A DNA stretch of 60,000 bases from the NCBI GenBank assembly GCA_030704615.1, contig CM060731.1:15688001-15748000 (forward strand). The letters run 5' to 3'. This DNA is from Takakia lepidozioides (taxonomy: Eukaryota; Streptophyta; Takakiopsida; Takakiales; Takakiaceae). The position numbers and the translations under genes were made by a program. Below the pieces are notes generated by a model. The model was not told the origin of the DNA and did no database searches. It saw only the letters and a program-made list of their open reading frames with translations. Below, piece by piece: positions 58,567 through 60,000 of this stretch (the first letter of the stretch is position 1; each line of letters begins with the position of its first letter).

Positions 58567-59247
58567 GATTTGTACTCTTCTATGTAATCACAGATTAGGC
58601 CGGATGCCTACTGCTAGAGGTCTTCCTCTTCCAATTTACTTTTCTATTATGCCCTCTGGGCCTCCTGGGGATGTCCTAAATTTCTTGACATTTACTTGGA
58701 AGCTAAGTTATGACACAATCGGGTTTATGGCCAGGGGTGGCACTGCAGTGAGTTGTAGTCAGAGGGAAAGCCTCAAGCTTGAAGCCAGTGAGCTAATTAA
58801 TATGAGGCTCTCAATGTCGCCTTACATCAAATCCTGGTGATAAGATGTGTGATATGTGTCCTTCGACTGGAAGGGTGAACCTGAATTATAATATACCTAT
58901 GATTGTCGTGTAGGAATTACACAACGGCTACGTTTAGAACTCTGCAAATCCGGTGTAAATGTATGTGGCCAAGTATCAAGATGTACTCTTTCCAGTGTTG
59001 TATTGTAAGATTTCTGACTGTTAGACATGGTGGAACGATTCTAGATGATCAAGTGATATATAGTTTGTGCAATGCAATGGTGGTTTGATGGACTGTTTGG
59101 TGCAGGTACCCTGGACACGATTTGGGCCTCTTGAGGACATAGCCCTGAGGCATGCTCAGTTCCATCCTCTGTATCCATGGACCTCATCCGAAATTGAGGG
59201 TGACTCAAATCCTTAAGTACTAAGATGTCCAACGGAGACTTCACTGC
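58482..59247 (+). repeat. 26-bp exact direct repeat, 740 bp apart
   Basis: agatgtccaacggagacttc plus actgc occurs at 58482-58506 and 59223-59247 without a mismatch. The first copy lies in the coding-like extension, the second in DNA before the antisense copy. Confidence 0.9.
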
Positions 59248-59684
59248 AAGTTAATAACAGCCCATAGCCAATGCCTCTTGTGTGCAGACTTTGTTTGAAT
59301 AAACTAGAGGAATCAGATTATTGTTGCCTCACTCTGTCGTCCTCGGGGTTATCTATTTCTGACAGAATTATCTCCATGAATGCTCCTTTATATTGCTGTA
59401 AAACTTTACCTCCGCACACTGCACACTGCAAGCTCACAAAAACAACCACCATGAAGGCCTAAGCCATCAAGAAAGAAACAGTCAGCAGCAACTAAGCCTT
59501 CCCCCAAAGATGGGAGACAACCAAGGATGCCATTCTGGTGGCGTTTTCTCTGATACAGGTGGGGGAGTCATAACTGTCCCCTTCCAGTCCCCCATAAGGG
59601 CTTTACTCCTAAATCAAACAATCGTCTTCCCCACCCTCCGGAACCCAGTGGCATCCCTGCTTGCCACAAGACTATTGTAAATGT
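58567..59684. other. Spacer with one exon-like frame
   Basis: 59106-59216 follows a ggtgcag acceptor-like site and reads VPWTRFGPLEDIALRHAQFH, then PLYPWTSSEIEG to TAA. It is unrecognised and could be a last exon or chance. The 78-codon frame at 58604-58840 is likewise unassigned. Confidence 0.3.
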
Positions 59685-59777
59685 AACTTTTAAGCAAGAT
59701 CATAGCAACATTTGAGTTTATTGATTACTATTAGTGATCAATGAACCCAAAAGTTGCTATGATCTTGCTGCAAAGTT
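59685..59777. repeat. Near-perfect palindrome 1 (46-bp arms, 1-bp spacer)
   Basis: Arms 59685-59730 and 59732-59777 are inverted copies with six mismatches (four within the inner 38). The outer 17 of the core, agcaagatcatagcaac, are perfect. The arm sequence is that of the F-box-like gene at about 58052-58087 (IIATFEFVDYY). Confidence 0.95.
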
Positions 59778-60000
59778 TGGATACCGAACGGAATTGCATC
59801 AGCTTCTTCAGTGGCAATCAGCGTAGCAACATGAATGCAGCCTCTGACAACGAAGGAAATTGGGCAGCACCGGATCGTTGTCAGAGTCTGCATGCATGTT
59901 GCTACGCTGATCGCCATAGCAAATTGGGGACACAGAGTCTCAAAGCAAAGGAGAGGCTACCGTATGAGTACACACTGCTGCTGTGCAACTTGATCCACGC
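59692..60000 (-). pseudogene. Antisense, rearranged copy of the F-box-like gene 5' half
   Basis: The minus strand of this span aligns in order with plus-strand 57885-58090. It has a tgtgtactcat..cggtag block, agactctgt, tagcaacatg.atgca, ctgacaacgatc, gtg.tgcccaattt, gattgcca, and agatcatagcaac. Its frame reads MQFRSVSKLCSKIIATFGFIDH, a better F-box match than the plus-strand gene. It is broken by local inverted duplications (palindromes 1 and 2) and by a displaced copy of cccaatttgct.tggcgat. It runs off the window's right edge, so its 5' end is not seen. Confidence 0.8.
59813..59915. repeat. Near-perfect palindrome 2 (40-bp arms, 23-bp spacer)
   Basis: Arms 59813-59852 and 59876-59915 are inverted copies with three mismatches. 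The shared part includes cagcgtagcaacatg and ctctgacaacg, which correspond to the translation-start region of the F-box-like gene (about 57940-57970). The spacer is antisense gene sequence (tgcccaattt complement). Confidence 0.95.

Noticed and set aside
59106-59216. Confident last exon of a gene
   Set aside because: An acceptor-like site and a 36-codon frame exist, but there is no partner exon and no known family; kept only as a low-confidence note.
1-60000. CRISPR array, bacterial operon or prophage
   Set aside because: No regularly spaced short repeats with unique spacers; tandem arrays here have no spacers, and genes are spliced.

Overview
The window is nuclear DNA of a land plant. It has spliced genes with GT-AG introns, a Ty1-copia retrotransposon primed by initiator-Met tRNA, tRNA-derived SINEs, LINE 3' ends, a hAT-type non-autonomous element and many decayed PLS-class PPR genes. 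Abundant PLS-PPR remnants and short genes between transposons fit a fern, lycophyte or bryophyte better than a seed plant, but that is inference; only 'land plant' is firm.

Layout. 0-2.3 kb: a long inverted repeat enclosing a pectate lyase exon fragment. 3.2-6.0 kb: a broken NYN/LOTUS-type gene. 6-17 kb: gene-poor DNA with a 651-bp hAT-like element (8-bp target duplication), a LINE remnant, an 83-bp perfect triplication and a longer direct repeat. 17.37-22.79 kb: an intact 15-exon SET-domain protein methyltransferase gene (464 codons, Rubisco-LSMT/SETD type). 24.4-38.5 kb: a graveyard of four PPR pseudogene copies on the minus strand, interleaved with reused noncoding blocks and with plus-strand fragments of a leucyl-tRNA synthetase, a DUF2921 membrane protein and possibly SMG8. 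40.1-41.7 kb: two LINE 3' ends back to back. 42.38-46.14 kb: an intact 6-exon AIF/FSP1-type oxidoreductase gene (355 codons). 48.3-53.36 kb: a complete but mutated copia element on the minus strand, with both LTRs, PBS, 5-bp target duplication and an unexplained 387-bp GC-richer insert in its reverse transcriptase. 53.9-55.5 kb: a LINE tail, a truncated SINE and an inverted SINE pair bounded by one 12-bp target duplication. 56.2-57.3 kb: ten tandem copies of a 108/112-bp unit. 57.8-60 kb: a gene with an F-box-like segment, followed by an antisense rearranged copy of itself that contains two near-perfect palindromes.

Only two genes look fully functional by sequence (SET methyltransferase and AIF-like). 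The F-box-like gene may be functional. The rest of the coding signal is fragments, and there is no sign that the genes form a pathway. The most unusual part is the right edge. There the F-box-like gene faces an antisense copy whose own sequence has been folded into hairpins, an arrangement that could give double-stranded RNA matching the gene.
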